Both the position numbers and the translations under genes were made by a program. The notes beneath the pieces are model-generated. The model ran no database searches, was not told the DNA's origin, and was given only the letters and a program-made list of their open reading frames with translations. From assembly GCF_010730195.1 (NCBI RefSeq), contig NZ_AP022613.1, positions 620,001-684,000 on the forward strand: a stretch of DNA of 64,000 nt. The letters run 5' to 3'. Positions 46,808-55,516 of the stretch are shown here, in pieces (positions within the stretch are counted from its first letter, which is position 1; every line of letters starts with the position of its first letter). This DNA comes from Mycobacterium conspicuum. Its GTDB lineage: Bacteria; Actinomycetota; Actinomycetes; Mycobacteriales; Mycobacteriaceae.

Positions 46808-47595
46808 ACGACATGAGCACGCCATTTTGGGGGATGGGCCCGCCTGATCCGGTAAACGATGCAAACGACGGGACTTTGACGATGAGTGACAACGACCGCT
46901 ACGCGACGTGGGACGCCGCGTACGTGTTGGGGTCACTGTCCGCGGCCGACCGCCGCGAGTTTGAGACCCACATGGGGACCTGCGCGGGCTGCCGGGAGGC
47001 CGTCCGCGAACTCAGCGGGATGCCGGCGCTGCTGTCGCGGCTCGACCGAAGCGATGTGGTCGCGATCGACGAAACGGGACCGATCGGGTCCGTTCCCGAG
47101 GAAACGGTGACTCCGCAGATGTCGCCGGAGTTGTTGCCGTCGTTGCTGGCAGCGGTGCGCTTTCGTCGGCGCCGGACCCGCGTCGCGACCTGGGCGGCCT
47201 CGGCGGCCGCGGCCGCGGTACTGGGTGTCGGCGTATTCGTCGGTGTCGAGAGCCAATCCTCGACGGGCGCACAGCAGGCGACCGCGTCCGCGGAGCCGAT
47301 GTCGCAAGTCGGGACGAAGCTGCTGAGCTCGACGGTGGCGGTGTCCAGCCAGCATTGGGGAACGTTCATCAACCTGAAGTGCGTGTGCCTGGCTCCGCTG
47401 ACTGCGCACCACGACACTCTGGCGATGGTCGTGGTGGGTCGCGACGGCAGCCAGACCCGGCTGGCGACCTGGGTGGCCGATCCCGGTCACACCGCGACAC
47501 CCGCAGGCAGCATTTCCACTCCGATCAACCAGATCGCCGCTGTGCAAGTCGTTTCCGCCGACACGGGCCAGGTGCTGCTGCAGCGATCGCTGTAA
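46804..47595 (+). CDS. rslA: anti-sigma-L factor RslA
   Basis: 263 residues (ATG 46813 also possible). The zinc anti-sigma domain carries the motif HMGTCAGCRE (HxxxCxxC) within YVLGSLSAADRREFETHMGTCAGC. One membrane helix follows (VATWAASAAAAAVLGVGVFVG), and an external domain ends GRDGSQTRLATWVADPGHTATPAGSIST. Orthologue of Rv0736, whose zinc-thiol group senses oxidants and releases SigL. It is linked to sigL through the small ORF. Confidence 0.93.
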   Translation: MNDMSTPFWGMGPPDPVNDANDGTLTMSDNDRYATWDAAYVLGSLSAADRREFETHMGTCAGCREAVRELSGMPALLSRLDRSDVVAIDETGPIGSVPEETVTPQMSPELLPSLLAAVRFRRRRTRVATWAASAAAAAVLGVGVFVGVESQSSTGAQQATASAEPMSQVGTKLLSSTVAVSSQHWGTFINLKCVCLAPLTAHHDTLAMVVVGRDGSQTRLATWVADPGHTATPAGSISTPINQIAAVQVVSADTGQVLLQRSL

Positions 47596-47643
47596 ATCCG
47601 CGGCGGCGGTGAACCCGAGCCGCTCGCTTGTCGTGTTAAGTGC

Positions 47644-49410
47644 ATGCCAAGAACGCACCGGGTGGTCGACCACATCGTCGAACATCTCGCGGCAATCGGA
47701 ATCGACCACATCTTCGGAGTTGACGGCGCCAACATCGAAGACCTGTTTGACGCGGCACACTTTCACCCCGGAATCACCGCGATCCTGGCTAAGCACGAGT
47801 TTTCGGCCGCAACGATGGCCGACGGGTACAGCCGCAGCGGGGCCGGACTGGGATCCGGATTGGGAGTGGTGGCCGCGACCTCGGGTGGCGGCGCGCTGAA
47901 TCTGGTGGCCGGCCTGGGGGAAGCGCTGGCCAGTCGCGTTCCGGTGCTGGCTCTGGTGGGCCAAACGCCCACTCCGATGGACGGTTTGGGCAGCTTTCAG
48001 GACACCAGCGGCCGCAACGGAGCCCTGGACGCCGAGGCGGTGTTCTCCGCGGTGTCGCTGTCCTGCGAGCGGGTCCTCGACCCGGCGGACATCGTCACCG
48101 CACTGCCCCGGGCCATCGCGGCGGCGCGCACCGGCGGGCCGTCGGTTCTCTTGCTGCCCAAGGACATTCAACAGGGCGCCGTGGCCATCCCGGATATCCC
48201 GAAACGAAACGGACACCCGGTCGCCGAGCTGCGACCCATCGGTAACCCGAACACGATCGCCACGGTGCTGCGCAACGCGCGCGGCCCGGTCACCATCATC
48301 GCGGGCGAGCAGGTGGCCCGTGACGACGCCCGTGTCGAGCTCGAAGCACTTCGTGCGGTGTTGCGCGCGCGGGTAGCGACCGTCCCGGACGCCAAAGATG
48401 CTTCCGGCACACCGGGTTTCGGCTCCTCATCCGCCCTTGGGGTGACCGGTGTGATGGGCCACCCGAGTGTGGCCGAAGCGGCGGCCGCCAGTGCGGTGTG
48501 CCTGGTGGTCGGCACCCGACTTTCGGTCACCGCCCGCACCGGGCTGGACGACGTGCTGGCGCGGGTGCGGACGCTGTCGATTGGGTCGGCGCAGCCCTAT
48601 GTTCGGTGCACCCACGTGCACACCGACGACCTGCGTGGCTCCCTGCGCATGCTGACCCAGGCGCTGTCCGGCCGCGGACGGCCGGTGGGCGTGCGGGTGC
48701 CCGATGCGGTGCCGCACACCGAATTGCGGCCCCCGCCCCACGCCGGAGCCGGCGTGCGCTACCGCGACGCCATGGCGGTGCTGGATGGTGCCCTGCCCGA
48801 CGGGACGGACGTGGTGGTCGACGCGGGAAATACCGGGGCGTCGGCCGTCCACTACCTTCCGGCTCGGCGGGGCGGCAGATTCGCGGTCGCCCTCGGCATG
48901 GGCGGCATGGGCTACAGCTTCGGCGCCGGCATCGGGATGGCTTTCGGTCGCGCCAACAGCGGCCGACGAGCCGGACGCACGGTGGTAATCGCCGGGGACG
49001 GCGCGTTTTTCATGCACGGCATGGAGGTGCACACCGCGGTGCACTACCGGCTTCCCGTGACGTTCGTGTTGTTCAACAACAACGCCCATGCCATGTGCGT
49101 GACCCGCGAGCAACTGTTTTACGACGACCTGTACGGCTACAACCGGTTTCGGCCCAGCCGGCTGGGTGCCGGCCTGGCGGCGATGTTTCCGGGCCTGACG
49201 TCCGTCGATGTCAGCGACCTTGACGGCTTTGCCGCCGCCCTGCGCGCGGCGCTGGATGTCGACGGCCCGGCGGTGGTCAGCGTCGAATGCGCCGCCGACG
49301 AAGTCCCGCCGTTCGCGCCATTTCTCGCCGCGATGACAGCGAAAAGCTCTGCCGCAGAAAAGATTCCAACCACAAAGGAGAACCGGACCGATGTCGCTGC
49401 CAGCGCTTGA
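47644..49410 (+). CDS. thiamine-diphosphate-dependent enzyme (acetolactate synthase/benzoylformate decarboxylase-like)
   Basis: 588 residues. The N-terminal Pyr domain has the cofactor-activating Glu52 in AKHEFSAATMADGYSRS. The central domain is degenerate. The C-terminal PP domain has the ThDP/Mg motif at 451-481 (GDGAFFMHGMEV ... FNNN). Family members decarboxylate 2-keto acids and may join the resulting acyl anion to an aldehyde or acyl acceptor. It starts 48 bases after rslA on the same strand and heads a tightly coupled four-gene set. M. tuberculosis lacks it here. Confidence 0.88.
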   Translation: MPRTHRVVDHIVEHLAAIGIDHIFGVDGANIEDLFDAAHFHPGITAILAKHEFSAATMADGYSRSGAGLGSGLGVVAATSGGGALNLVAGLGEALASRVPVLALVGQTPTPMDGLGSFQDTSGRNGALDAEAVFSAVSLSCERVLDPADIVTALPRAIAAARTGGPSVLLLPKDIQQGAVAIPDIPKRNGHPVAELRPIGNPNTIATVLRNARGPVTIIAGEQVARDDARVELEALRAVLRARVATVPDAKDASGTPGFGSSSALGVTGVMGHPSVAEAAAASAVCLVVGTRLSVTARTGLDDVLARVRTLSIGSAQPYVRCTHVHTDDLRGSLRMLTQALSGRGRPVGVRVPDAVPHTELRPPPHAGAGVRYRDAMAVLDGALPDGTDVVVDAGNTGASAVHYLPARRGGRFAVALGMGGMGYSFGAGIGMAFGRANSGRRAGRTVVIAGDGAFFMHGMEVHTAVHYRLPVTFVLFNNNAHAMCVTREQLFYDDLYGYNRFRPSRLGAGLAAMFPGLTSVDVSDLDGFAAALRAALDVDGPAVVSVECAADEVPPFAPFLAAMTAKSSAAEKIPTTKENRTDVAASA

Positions 49411-50038
49411 GGATATCCCCGCCCAAATCGACGGGGTGACGCGCATCGAAACGCATCCCCGCGAAAAGGCCACCCCGATCATCATGGAGCAGATGCGGTC
49501 GGTCTACCCGCACGACCAGGTGTTCGGGGAGTACTGCACCGTCAACGATTACATCGACTGCCCGCCCGACGAGCTCTTCGAGTACCTGGCCGACACCCGC
49601 AGCCTCGAGGAGTGGACCTACAGCCTGCGCGGTTTCACGCCGACCGACGAACCGGGACTGTGGTTGGCCTACGACCGGCTCGGTTCGGAGACCGAGATCT
49701 ACACTCGCACCGTCGTCAACGAGCATGCTCGCACCGTCGACTACCACTGCGCCTGGGACCAGGGCAAGCACTTGTGGATGATTTACTTGATGCGCGTCAT
49801 CGACGCCCAGGTGGTGCTCGACAAGCCGGGTTCGGTTGTGCTGTGGACCAATTGCCATCACCCGTTCTACGACCACAACCCGTATCCGGAGACCGCGCCC
49901 CCGCAACGCCCGGTGTGGGTGGGCGACTTCTGGGACATGTTCGGCGCCGGCCACGCGCTGGAAATGAATAACCTCAAGGCAATTGCCGAGTACCGCCATC
50001 ACCATGGCCTGCCGGTGACGCCCTACTGGATGCAATGA
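49391..50038 (+). CDS. SRPBCC/START-like domain protein
   Basis: 215 residues. ATG 49391 lies inside the 3' end of the TPP enzyme gene and is preceded by AAAGGAGAA. CTVNDYIDCPPDELFEYLADTRSLEEWTYSLRGF is the typical start of the SRPBCC ligand-binding fold used by polyketide cyclases and lipid carriers. A His-rich middle (VLWTNCHHPFYDHNPYPE) and end (EYRHHHGLPVTPYWMQ) are unusual. A cyclase or binding role for the pathway product is inference. Confidence 0.75.
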   Translation: MSLPALEDIPAQIDGVTRIETHPREKATPIIMEQMRSVYPHDQVFGEYCTVNDYIDCPPDELFEYLADTRSLEEWTYSLRGFTPTDEPGLWLAYDRLGSETEIYTRTVVNEHARTVDYHCAWDQGKHLWMIYLMRVIDAQVVLDKPGSVVLWTNCHHPFYDHNPYPETAPPQRPVWVGDFWDMFGAGHALEMNNLKAIAEYRHHHGLPVTPYWMQ

Positions 50039-50055
50039 GAGGGGATCGAGGCAGC

Positions 50056-51084
50056 GTGAGCACAACCCGAGAAACGACTGTCAGTCTGACCGACGTTTCC
50101 ACCTACCTACCCGGCGAGCCGATCGGCGCGGACTACTATGCGCAGTTCGCCGAGTCCGATGACCTGCGCGACAACATCATGTTCCGCGCGCCGGCGTTCC
50201 GTCATCACGTCGCACCCGACGAAACCGCGATCGACATGATCGAGCGGGCAACACGAGGCTTAATCGAACGTAACGGGGAGGACGTCATCGAGGGGGCCGA
50301 CGTGCTGATCACTCACACCCAAGCTCCGGATCTGCCGTTCTACGGCGCGGGCGGCGGCATCGCTCACCGCTTGGGAATGCGGCCCTCCTGGGTGCTCGAC
50401 CTGCACAATGGCGGATGCGCCGCTTTTGTGTTGGCGCTCAACGTCGCCCGCCAACTGTTGACGTCGGGCGCCGGACACACCGCGCTGATCGCCGTCGCGC
50501 AAAACGCCGCGGGCCAGGTCTTCGACCAGCCCGGCGTGCGGCGCAAGGCGCAAGCCGCGGTGCCCGGCGACGGCGCCGCGGTGGGTCTTGTCACGCTGTC
50601 CGACGAATCGCCCATCCTCGGCATCGAGTGCCGCACCTACGGCGAGTACCACGGTGAAATGACGTTGACCGCGGAGCCCCACCGCAAGTGGTGGGCCGCC
50701 GGGCCCGGTGAGATGTCCATCGGCTTCACCGAAAGCAAAATCACCAAGGTGCTGGCCCGGGGCAACCGTCAGGTGCCCGAAGTGGCGCTGGCGGTGTGCG
50801 ACCGAATCGGCCTGCCAGCCAAGGACATCGACCTGCTGGTCACCAACCAGCCCAACCGGGCGTTTCTGCGCAACTGGCGCGAAGCGCTCGAATTGCCCAA
50901 GGAACGCCATCGCGACACCTTCGACGAGTGCGGCAACCTGTTCGGTGCCGGTATCCCGATCAACCTGGATCGCGCGATATCCGACGGTCAGCTCGAGGCC
51001 GGCGATGTGGTCATGATGGCGGGCTTCGCGCACGCCGGCGACTTCGCCGGCGCGGCGGCGGTGCGGTGGGGCGGGCGGGGCTGA
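50056..51084 (+). CDS. beta-ketoacyl-ACP synthase III-like enzyme with altered active site
   Basis: 342 residues from GTG 50056 (preceded by GAGG); ATG 50035, overlapping the previous stop, is an alternative. Thiolase fold of KAS III: active Cys121 in LDLHNGGCAAFVLAL and Asn294 in ECGNLFGAG. The expected catalytic His (HQAN in FabH) is Asn264 in VTNQPNRAF. Decarboxylative condensation normally needs His plus Asn, so this may instead do acyl transfer or another reaction. It is part of the TPP/SRPBCC/KAS/aminotransferase set. Confidence 0.85.
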   Translation: MSTTRETTVSLTDVSTYLPGEPIGADYYAQFAESDDLRDNIMFRAPAFRHHVAPDETAIDMIERATRGLIERNGEDVIEGADVLITHTQAPDLPFYGAGGGIAHRLGMRPSWVLDLHNGGCAAFVLALNVARQLLTSGAGHTALIAVAQNAAGQVFDQPGVRRKAQAAVPGDGAAVGLVTLSDESPILGIECRTYGEYHGEMTLTAEPHRKWWAAGPGEMSIGFTESKITKVLARGNRQVPEVALAVCDRIGLPAKDIDLLVTNQPNRAFLRNWREALELPKERHRDTFDECGNLFGAGIPINLDRAISDGQLEAGDVVMMAGFAHAGDFAGAAAVRWGGRG

Positions 51085-52151
51085 TGCACACCGTCGCGAG
51101 CCCCGCCGCCATCGATGTCGACGACGGGTTTCCCACCGCGATCGACCCGTTTGCGCTGTCGCTCAACGAGAATCCGTTCCCACCACTACCGGGGGTGCGG
51201 TCGGCGTTGATTCGTTCCGTCGATGCGGCCAACCGGTACCCGGAGTTCCTGCCCGAGCGGTTGCGCACGCTGATCGCCGCTCGTGTCGGGCTGCCGACCG
51301 ACCGGGTGGTGCTGGGCGCCGGCGCGACCGGCGTGGCGTTGCAGATGCTGCAGGCGTTGACCGACCCCGGCGACACGGTCGCTTTCTCGGCGCCGACGTT
51401 CGACGGGTATCCGATCATCGCGCGGATGGCGCGGCTGAAGACGGTGGCGGTGCCACTGGACCAGCACGGCCACAACGATCTCGACGGGCTGGCCGAGGCC
51501 GCCGCGGCCGCACGCGTGGTGGTGGTATGCCGGCCGCACAATCCGACCGGCACGCTGGAGCCGACGGCCGAGATCGTGGGCTTCCTGCGGCGGCTGCCGC
51601 GCGACACCATCGTCCTGCTCGACGAGGCGTACATCGAATTCGTCGCGCCCGAGCACCGGATCGACGTTGCGGCGCTGACCGAACGCTTTCCCAACGTGGT
51701 TGTGGTACGGACCTTTTCCAAGGCCTACGGGCTTGCGGGCCTGCGCATCGGCTATGGCTTGGCATCCGCGCCCGTAGCCGAGACGCTGTGGGCCCAGCAG
51801 CTGCCGTTCGGCATCGCGATCACCAGCCTGCTTGCGGTCGCGGCGTCCTACGACGCCGAATATCAGCTGCTGCAACGGATCCGGAAGGTCATCGCCGAAC
51901 GCCGCTATCTGCGGATGCGGCTGGGCGCCATGGGGATATACAGCACGGACGCCCAAGCCAACTTCATCTTCCTGCCGTCAAGCGCAGCGCGGGATCGGCC
52001 GTGGGGCGACGTGTTCGCCGACACCGGACTGCGAGTTCGACACTACGACGACGGTGCCGCACGAATCACCGTGGGCAGCCGCCAGTCCAGTGCGGCGGTG
52101 TTGGCGGCGATCTCCGCGTTGCGTACGCCCGCGGTGGTGACCGCAAGCTGA
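51084..52151 (+). CDS. HisC-like PLP-dependent aminotransferase
   Basis: 355 residues. Fold type I aminotransferase of the histidinol-phosphate family: SLNENPFPPLPGV, NRYPEFLPERLRTLIA, the PLP lysine Lys213 in RTFSKAYGLAGLRIGYG, and the substrate-phosphate type RITVGSR end. It may transaminate or decarboxylate a pathway intermediate rather than histidinol phosphate, since no histidine genes are near. ATG 51084 overlaps the KAS III stop (TGATG). Confidence 0.88.
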   Translation: MHTVASPAAIDVDDGFPTAIDPFALSLNENPFPPLPGVRSALIRSVDAANRYPEFLPERLRTLIAARVGLPTDRVVLGAGATGVALQMLQALTDPGDTVAFSAPTFDGYPIIARMARLKTVAVPLDQHGHNDLDGLAEAAAAARVVVVCRPHNPTGTLEPTAEIVGFLRRLPRDTIVLLDEAYIEFVAPEHRIDVAALTERFPNVVVVRTFSKAYGLAGLRIGYGLASAPVAETLWAQQLPFGIAITSLLAVAASYDAEYQLLQRIRKVIAERRYLRMRLGAMGIYSTDAQANFIFLPSSAARDRPWGDVFADTGLRVRHYDDGAARITVGSRQSSAAVLAAISALRTPAVVTAS

Positions 52152-52240
52152 CGCCCGGCTTCCCCTGCGGAGGGGACGGGGGAAGCCGACGCCCAACCGG
52201 AATTGGCCCGCTTCCTGCCGCAAGTGCGGTAAGAAAGGGC

Positions 52241-52741
52241 GTGGCTTCGGAGAAGAAGCGCGACCCGATCGCCGCGGCACGGGACAACTGGGAGCGTGCC
52301 GGGTGGGGCGACGTGTCGCAGGGCATGGTGGCGGTGACATCGGTGATGCGAGCACACCAGATTTTGCTGGCCCGCGTCGAGACGGCGCTGCGCCCCTACG
52401 ACCTCAGCTTCTCCCGCTATGAGTTGTTGCGGCTGCTGGCGTTCAGCCGGACCGGGGCACTGCCCATCACCAAAGCCTCCGACCGGCTACAGGTTCACGT
52501 CACCAGCGTCACGCATGCCATTCGCCGGCTGGAGGCCGACGGGCTGGTGCAACGCGTGCCCCACCCCACCGACGGGCGCACGACGCTGGTGCAGATCACC
52601 GATCTCGGCCGCTCCACGGTCGAAGACGCAACGGTTACGCTCAACGAGCAGGTTTTCGGCGACATCGGGATTTCCTCTGAGCAGTCGCAGGCGCTGGTGT
52701 CGTCCATCGAAACCTTGCGCCGCAACGCCGGCGATTTCTGA
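52241..52741 (+). CDS. MarR-family transcriptional regulator (Rv0737 orthologue)
   Basis: 166 residues from GTG 52241, the length expected for Rv0737. Winged-helix domain: SFSRYELLRLLAFSRTGALPITKASDRLQVHVTSVTHAIRRLEADGLVQRVPHPTDGRTTLVQITDLG, with the DGR wing loop. An amphipathic N-terminus may dimerise. It follows the biosynthetic set by 90 bases and may control it or its right-hand neighbour. Confidence 0.9.
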   Translation: MASEKKRDPIAAARDNWERAGWGDVSQGMVAVTSVMRAHQILLARVETALRPYDLSFSRYELLRLLAFSRTGALPITKASDRLQVHVTSVTHAIRRLEADGLVQRVPHPTDGRTTLVQITDLGRSTVEDATVTLNEQVFGDIGISSEQSQALVSSIETLRRNAGDF

Positions 52742-52755
52742 CGGAAGGCAGGACC

Positions 52756-53304
52756 ATGGACCCAGTAGTTGCTCACCAGCGCGCCCAGGATGCGTTCGCC
52801 GCCGCGCTGGCCAATGTCGGCCCCGACCAACTCGGCGCTCCCACACCGTGTTCGGAATGGACGGTCCACGACCTGATCGAGCACGTTGTTTCCGGCAACG
52901 AGCACGTCGGGATCTGGTCGGGCCGCAACGAGGTGGCCCCGCCCCGTCCCGACGGCAACGTCGCGGCCCATCGGGCTACCGCCGCCGCGGCGCAGGAGAT
53001 CTTCGCCGGGCCGGACGGGATGTCCACGATATTCAAGCTGCCGTTCGGGGAGTTCCCGGGACAGTTCTTCATCGGGCTGCGCACCAGCGACGTGCTGACC
53101 CACGCCTGGGATCTGGCGACCGCCACCGGCGAGTCCACCGACCTTGATCGTGAGCTGGCGACCGAGCAGCTCGCCGCGGTGCGCGCGTTCGTCGGACCCC
53201 AGTTCCGCGGGGCGGGCCTGCCGTTTGGCGACGAGCAGCCGTGCTCGACCGAGCGCGCGCCCGCCGACCAACTGGCGGCGTTTCTGGGCCGAAAGGTGCA
53301 GTGA
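52756..53304 (+). CDS. TIGR03086-family / DinB-like protein (Rv0738 orthologue)
   Basis: 182 residues. Mycothiol-dependent maleylpyruvate isomerase N-terminal (DinB-like four-helix) fold: AHQRAQDAFAAALANVGPDQLGAPTPCSEWTVHDLIEHVVSGNEH and LRTSDVLTHAWDLATATGES. The His residues in these segments are the usual metal ligands. It lies 14 bases after the MarR gene. Precise reaction unknown. Confidence 0.88.
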   Translation: MDPVVAHQRAQDAFAAALANVGPDQLGAPTPCSEWTVHDLIEHVVSGNEHVGIWSGRNEVAPPRPDGNVAAHRATAAAAQEIFAGPDGMSTIFKLPFGEFPGQFFIGLRTSDVLTHAWDLATATGESTDLDRELATEQLAAVRAFVGPQFRGAGLPFGDEQPCSTERAPADQLAAFLGRKVQ

Positions 53305-53354
53305 CGCGGCGGCTATCACATCCGCCTTATTAGTCCCGGCGCCGGATGCACATG

Positions 53355-53425
53355 CATTGTTGTCCACCTCCGAGCGACAAACGGCCTGCTGCACAATGTT
53401 TGTCGCTATGAGGTGGACAAAAATG
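53355..53425. repeat. long imperfect inverted repeat between convergent genes
   Basis: Two 28-base arms (53355-53382 and 53398-53425) are complementary except at three positions, around a 15-base centre. Arm cores include TTGTCCACCTC and GAGGTGGACAA. The element lies between the end of the Rv0738 orthologue and the end of mmsB. It is richer in A/T than its surroundings and could be a bidirectional terminator, a REP/MITE-like element or a protein-binding site. No transposase is present. Confidence 0.75.
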
Positions 53426-53434
53426 TCGTAGTGA

Positions 53435-54331
53435 CTAAATCCGGGCTTGGCCGTTGCGCAGCATCTCGATCACCGCGCTGAAGTCCTTGTCGGCGTGGTC
53501 GGCGGCAAACTTGGCGTAGATCTCGGCGGCGTGGCTGCCCAGCGGTGCCGACGAACCGGTCGCGTTCACCGCGTCCATCGCCAGGCCCAGGTCCTTGTTC
53601 ATCAGCGCGGTCGCGAAACCGGGTTTGAAGTCGTTGTTGGCCGGCGATGTCGGCACCGGGCCCGGCACCGGGCAATTGGTGTGCACCGCCCAGCAGTTGC
53701 CGGTGGCGCCGGTGATGACGTCGAACAATGACTGTGCCGGCAATCCGAGCTTTTCGGCCAGCACGAACGCCTCGCCGACGGCGATCTGCTGCACCGCGAG
53801 CACCATGTTGTTGCAGACCTTGGCGGCCTGCCCCGCGCCGGCGGCACCGCAGTGAATGATCTTGCCCGCCATGGGTTCCAGCACCGGTCGCGCACGCTGC
53901 ACCGCGTCTTCCTCGCCGCCGACCATGAAGGCCAGCGTCCCGGCCACGGCGCCCTTCACCCCGCCGGAAACGGGCGCGTCGAGCTGGGGCAGGCCGTGTT
54001 CGGCGGCCAGTGCGTGGACTTCGCGGGCGTCGCTGACCGAGATGGTGGAACTGTCGATCAACAACGCGCCCTCGCGGGCGGCGGGCAGAATCTCGGCGTA
54101 GCAGCGTTTGACGATGTCTCCGTTGGGCAGCATGGTGATGACGACGTCCGCGCCGGTCACCGCGTCGGCGGCGCTGTCGAAGCCGGTGACGCCGCCTGCG
54201 ACCGCCGCGGACAGCGCCGCGGGGACCGGATCAAATCCGCGCACCGCGTGTTTGGCGGCAAGAAGATTCGCCGCCATGGGCGCGCCCATGTTGCCCAGGC
54301 CCAGGAAAGCCACCGTCAAATGCTCAGTCAT
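53435..54331 (-). CDS. mmsB: 3-hydroxyisobutyrate dehydrogenase
   Basis: 298 residues from ATG 54331. The NAD-binding motif VAFLGLGNMGAPMAANLL, the substrate-binding DAPVSGGVKGAVAGTLAFMVGG, and the catalytic Lys region AGAGQAAKVCNNMVLAV identify the family. It oxidises 3-hydroxyisobutyrate to methylmalonate semialdehyde in valine breakdown. It is third in the mmsA-fadE9-mmsB operon (Rv0753c to Rv0751c). Confidence 0.95.
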   Translation of the reverse strand: MTEHLTVAFLGLGNMGAPMAANLLAAKHAVRGFDPVPAALSAAVAGGVTGFDSAADAVTGADVVITMLPNGDIVKRCYAEILPAAREGALLIDSSTISVSDAREVHALAAEHGLPQLDAPVSGGVKGAVAGTLAFMVGGEEDAVQRARPVLEPMAGKIIHCGAAGAGQAAKVCNNMVLAVQQIAVGEAFVLAEKLGLPAQSLFDVITGATGNCWAVHTNCPVPGPVPTSPANNDFKPGFATALMNKDLGLAMDAVNATGSSAPLGSHAAEIYAKFAADHADKDFSAVIEMLRNGQARI

Positions 54332-54342
54332 CTCGGACCCTT

Positions 54343-55503
54343 CTAAGCGGTAGCTCGGAACCGCGAGGCCTCGGCGCGACCGATGACCACCCGCATGATT
54401 TCGTTGGTGCCTTCCAGGATTCGATGCACCCGCAGATCGCGGACGATCTTTTCCAGACCGTACTCGCGCAGATAGCCGTAGCCGCCGTGCAGCTGCAGGG
54501 CCTTGTCCGCCACGTCGAAGCAGGTGTCGGTGACGTAGCGTTTGGCCATCGCGCACAGCTCGACCTTGTCGGGGTCGTCGTTGTCCAGCCCACTTGCCGC
54601 GCGCCACAACATCATTCGCGACGTTTCGAGGCCCGTCGCCATGTCGGCCAGGGTGAACCGGATGGTGGGCTCGTCGAGCAGGGACGACCCGAAGGCCTGC
54701 CGCTCGCGAACGTAGGCGCCCGCCTTGTCGAAGGCGGACTGCGCACCGCCCAACGAGCACGCCGCGATGTTCAGGCGGCCGCCGTTGAGGCCCTGCATCG
54801 CGATGCCGAACCCGGCGCCTTCACCGTCCGCGCCACCCAGCATCGCGTCGGCGGGCACCCGCACGTCTTCCAGGATCACCTGCGCGGTGGGTTGGGCATG
54901 CCAGCCCATCTTCTCTTCGAGGGCGCCGAAACCCAGTCCGGGAGTGCCCTTTTCGATGATGAACGCCGATATTCCGCGCGGGCCCTCTCCGCCGGTCCTG
55001 GCCATCACCACGTAGACGTCGGAGGCTCCGGCGCCGGAGATGAACTGCTTGACACCGTTGAGGACGTAGTCACCACCCTGCTTGACGGCGCGGGTGCTCA
55101 ACGCGCTGGCGTCGGATCCGGCGCCCGGCTCGGTCAGGCAGTAGCTGGCAATGACGTCCATCGGCGCCAGCCGCGGGATCCATTCCTTGCGTTGCTCGTC
55201 GGTGCCGAAGCTGTCGATCATCCATGCGCACATGTTGTGGATGGACAGGAACGCGGCGGTCACCGGGTCGGCGATGGCCAACTGTTCGAAAATCCGCACC
55301 CCGTCGAGTCGGCGCAGCCCGCTGCCGCCGACGTCGTCGCGACAGTAGATCGCCGCCATGCCGAGTTCGGCCGCTTCGCGCAGGACGTCGGTCGGAAAGT
55401 GTTGGGTGGCATCCCATTCCAGCGCATACGGGGCGATGCGTTTGGCTGCGAACGCGGCCGCCGTCTCGGTGATGACCCGTTCGTCGTCGTTCAGGGTGAA
55501 CAT
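54343..55503 (-). CDS. fadE9: acyl-CoA dehydrogenase FadE9 (isobutyryl-CoA dehydrogenase type)
   Basis: 386 residues. FAD-dependent acyl-CoA dehydrogenase: YCLTEPGAGSDASALSTRA, QFISGAGASDVYVVMART, and the C-terminal HGGYGYLREYGLEKIVRDLRVHRILEGTNEIMR, whose Glu is the typical base position. The operon context indicates a role in branched-chain acyl-CoA (valine) catabolism. It lies 11 bases before mmsB and 13 after mmsA. Confidence 0.95.
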   Translation of the reverse strand: MFTLNDDERVITETAAAFAAKRIAPYALEWDATQHFPTDVLREAAELGMAAIYCRDDVGGSGLRRLDGVRIFEQLAIADPVTAAFLSIHNMCAWMIDSFGTDEQRKEWIPRLAPMDVIASYCLTEPGAGSDASALSTRAVKQGGDYVLNGVKQFISGAGASDVYVVMARTGGEGPRGISAFIIEKGTPGLGFGALEEKMGWHAQPTAQVILEDVRVPADAMLGGADGEGAGFGIAMQGLNGGRLNIAACSLGGAQSAFDKAGAYVRERQAFGSSLLDEPTIRFTLADMATGLETSRMMLWRAASGLDNDDPDKVELCAMAKRYVTDTCFDVADKALQLHGGYGYLREYGLEKIVRDLRVHRILEGTNEIMRVVIGRAEASRFRATA

Positions 55504-55516
55504 GGGCGTAGCTTCG

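Noticed and set aside
53396..53431. Short ORF MFVAMRWTKMS within the inverted repeat
   Set aside because: Only 11 codons and fully explained by the right arm of the repeat; no ribosome binding site.
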